A DNA stretch of 13,875 bases, taken from NCBI GenBank assembly GCA_028701815.1, contig JAQVPY010000043.1:1-13875 (forward strand), written 5' to 3'. Made by a program: the position numbers and the translations under genes. The notes below the pieces were generated by a model. The model saw only the letters and a program-made list of their open reading frames with translations. It was not told the DNA's origin and did no database searches. This document shows positions 12,368 to 13,875 of the stretch, in pieces; position 1 is the first letter of the stretch, and every line of letters begins with the position of its first letter. This stretch comes from Bacteroidales bacterium (lineage in GTDB: Bacteria; Bacteroidota; Bacteroidia; Bacteroidales; BM520).

Positions 12368-13875
12368 TTATTCGGCAACTTGGACGTGGTCTGATTTGTC
12401 GAAATAATGGGTATGCAACAATTCATGAGATTTATGACCGCAGGGTTCTCCGAGGTATTCTTCGTACAATTTTATGATTGAAGGGTTCTCGTGTGATTTA
12501 CGGATAGGTTTACCTGCATCTTCACGATAGATTGCTTCGAAACGTTTTTTGATAATTTCGCTGTTACCGTGGTGGTAAGGTTGACCGGCGCCGCCGATAC
12601 ATCCACCCGGGCAAGCCATAATTTCAATAGCGTGGAATTGTTCTTTTCCATCGCGGACGCGTTCGAGCAGGGTACGTGCGTTTTTAAGGCCGTTAGCGAT
12701 GCCGATATGGATAGGAGTTCCGTTGAAATCGACCCATGCGTCGCGTATACCTTCGAGGCCACGGAGTTCGTTAAAGTCGACTTTTTCTAGTTTTTTACCG
12801 GTGAACACTTCATAGGCGGTACGTGTAGCAGCTTCAATAACGCCGCCGGTAGCACCGAAAATAACAGCAGCACCTGTTGATTCGCCCAATGGGTCGTCAT
12901 AATTTTCAGACGGCATTTCATTGAGGTCGAGGTTATATATCTTAATCAGGCGGGCTAATTCGCGGGTTGAGAGTACGTAGTCTACGTCGGGATTTCCGTT
13001 AACGGAGAATTCTTCACGTTGGCATTCGTATTTTTTAGCGAGGCACGGCATAATAGATACAACGACGAGGTCTTCACGTTTGATGTTCATTTTTTCTGCC
13101 CAATAGCTTTTAGCAATAGCACCGAACATTTGTTGTGGTGATTTAGCTGTTGACGGGACGTCGAGCATATCAGGGAAATTATATTCAAAGAAGTTAACCC
13201 AGCCCGGGCAGCAGGAAGTCAGGATCGGAAGACGCACTGATTTGTCGCCCTGCATATATTTGGATATACGGCCGAGCAGCTCGGTTCCTTCTTCCATAAT
13301 AGTAAGGTCGGCAGCGAAATCGGTATCAAACACGTAGTTAAATCCGAGGCGGCGTAAAACTGCTGCGAGTTGTCCTGTTACGATAGTGCCGGGTTCCATT
13401 CCGAATTCTTCGCCTATAGCCACACGTACAGCGGGAGCTGTTTGTACTACTACAGTCTTCATCGGGTTGTTGATAGCGGCCATAACCTTACGTGTGTCAT
13501 CAACTTCGCTGAGGGCACCGACGGGGCATACTTGAACGCATTGTCCGCACATTGTACAAGGGGAGTCTTCGATATCCTGTTCGAAGGCAGGAGCGACGAC
13601 GGCTTGGAAGCCGCGGTTGATTGCTGACAGAGCGCCTACACTTTGTATGTTGTTACACATATTTTCGCAGCGGCGGCACATGATACATTTGTCCATGTCG
13701 CGGATAAGAGAAGGTGACATATCCATACGATAAGTGGATTGTTCTCCTTTGTAAGGTATCTCGCGGATTCCGAGCGACTGTGCCAATTTTTGCAATTCGC
13801 ACTGACCGGATTTGGAGCATGTTAAACAGTCAGCAGGGTGGTCTGAAAGAATCAGTTCTACTACTGTTCTGCGGG
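12368..13875 (-). CDS. hydA: HydA: catalytic subunit of NADH-dependent, probably bifurcating [FeFe] hydrogenase (N-terminus beyond window)
   Basis: Residues from the right edge to the stop at 12368 give 501 complete codons. About 80 N-terminal residues, including the usual [2Fe-2S] domain, are missing. The visible part begins with the His-Cys3 [4Fe-4S] motif HPADCLTC (then SGQC). Two ferredoxin-type clusters follow (CIMCRRCENMC and CTMCGQCVQVC), then a full H-cluster domain with TSCCPGW, MPCLAKKYE and MACPGGCIGGAGQP. Proton-relay and cluster cysteines are all present, as is the acidic stretch DLTIMEEG, so it should be catalytically active. The C-terminus has the usual small-subunit-like tail. 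A TTG at 13795 could be read as a start but would cut the His-Cys3 cluster; the frame continues upstream to the edge. With hydC directly downstream, it fits group A3/A4 trimeric or tetrameric hydrogenases that use NADH and ferredoxin in fermentation. Confidence 0.95.
   Translation of the reverse strand, partial: RRTVVELILSDHPADCLTCSKSGQCELQKLAQSLGIREIPYKGEQSTYRMDMSPSLIRDMDKCIMCRRCENMCNNIQSVGALSAINRGFQAVVAPAFEQDIEDSPCTMCGQCVQVCPVGALSEVDDTRKVMAAINNPMKTVVVQTAPAVRVAIGEEFGMEPGTIVTGQLAAVLRRLGFNYVFDTDFAADLTIMEEGTELLGRISKYMQGDKSVRLPILTSCCPGWVNFFEYNFPDMLDVPSTAKSPQQMFGAIAKSYWAEKMNIKREDLVVVSIMPCLAKKYECQREEFSVNGNPDVDYVLSTRELARLIKIYNLDLNEMPSENYDDPLGESTGAAVIFGATGGVIEAATRTAYEVFTGKKLEKVDFNELRGLEGIRDAWVDFNGTPIHIGIANGLKNARTLLERVRDGKEQFHAIEIMACPGGCIGGAGQPYHHGNSEIIKKRFEAIYREDAGKPIRKSHENPSIIKLYEEYLGEPCGHKSHELLHTHYFDKSDHVQVAE

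Noticed and set aside
12368..13795. HydA starting at the TTG at 13795
   Set aside because: The frame stays open to the right edge and encodes the His-Cys3 cluster motif just upstream. Starting at 13795 would remove that cluster, so the gene is truncated by the window, not short.
1..13875. tRNA, rRNA, CRISPR, riboswitch, insertion sequence or phage features
   Set aside because: No cloverleaf, regular repeat-spacer pattern, transposase or integrase motif, or terminal inverted repeats were seen. Intergenic gaps are all shorter than about 160 bp.

Overview
The window is a dense hydrogen and pyridine-nucleotide redox cluster from a strict anaerobe. Every large gene encodes an iron-sulfur or flavin oxidoreductase, an H-cluster protein, or a PP2C-type phosphatase next to one. 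The best guess at the host is an anaerobic member of the Bacteroidota (Bacteroidales-like). Both promoters in the only divergent intergenic region carry the Bacteroidetes -7 element TAnnTTTG, one has a TTTG -33 element 20 nt upstream, and most starts lack a Shine-Dalgarno sequence. Similar genes occur in Firmicutes and Thermotogae, so the taxonomy is an inference.

Layout. A leftward operon starts near 6246 and runs off the left edge. It holds a small thioredoxin-like [2Fe-2S] ferredoxin (5971-6216), an H-cluster/PAS protein (4088-5938), a SpoIIE-type phosphatase (2908-4095), a NuoE-like subunit (2360-2878) and a NuoF-like subunit fused to a GltD-type flavoprotein (1-2356, cut at the edge). 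A rightward operon starts near 6336. It holds a fused NfnA-NfnB transhydrogenase (6372-8648), a second H-cluster/PAS protein (8658-10514) and a second SpoIIE phosphatase (10532-11767). A 12-bp bidirectional terminator (11789-11818) separates it from a convergent leftward pair: hydC (11849-12328) and the catalytic [FeFe] hydrogenase subunit hydA (12368 to the right edge, N-terminus missing).

How the parts fit. HydA has an intact H-cluster and, with HydC, looks like part of an NADH-dependent, probably electron-bifurcating hydrogenase. NfnAB would link NADH, NADPH and reduced ferredoxin. The NuoE plus NuoF-GltD pair resembles a fused version of the Sporomusa-type (Stn) transhydrogenase, a second and structurally different route between the same pools. 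The two H-cluster/PAS proteins are paralogues that keep the cluster-ligating cysteines but have lost the proton-relay cysteine. They look like sensors of H2 or redox state whose output is the adjacent phosphatase.

The most interesting feature is the mirror arrangement. One sensor-phosphatase pair sits in an operon with one transhydrogenase type and a diverged copy sits with the other, with both promoters sharing the 9-bp element TTACATTTG. No maturation genes (hydEFG), phosphatase targets, RNA genes, CRISPR arrays or mobile elements are visible.
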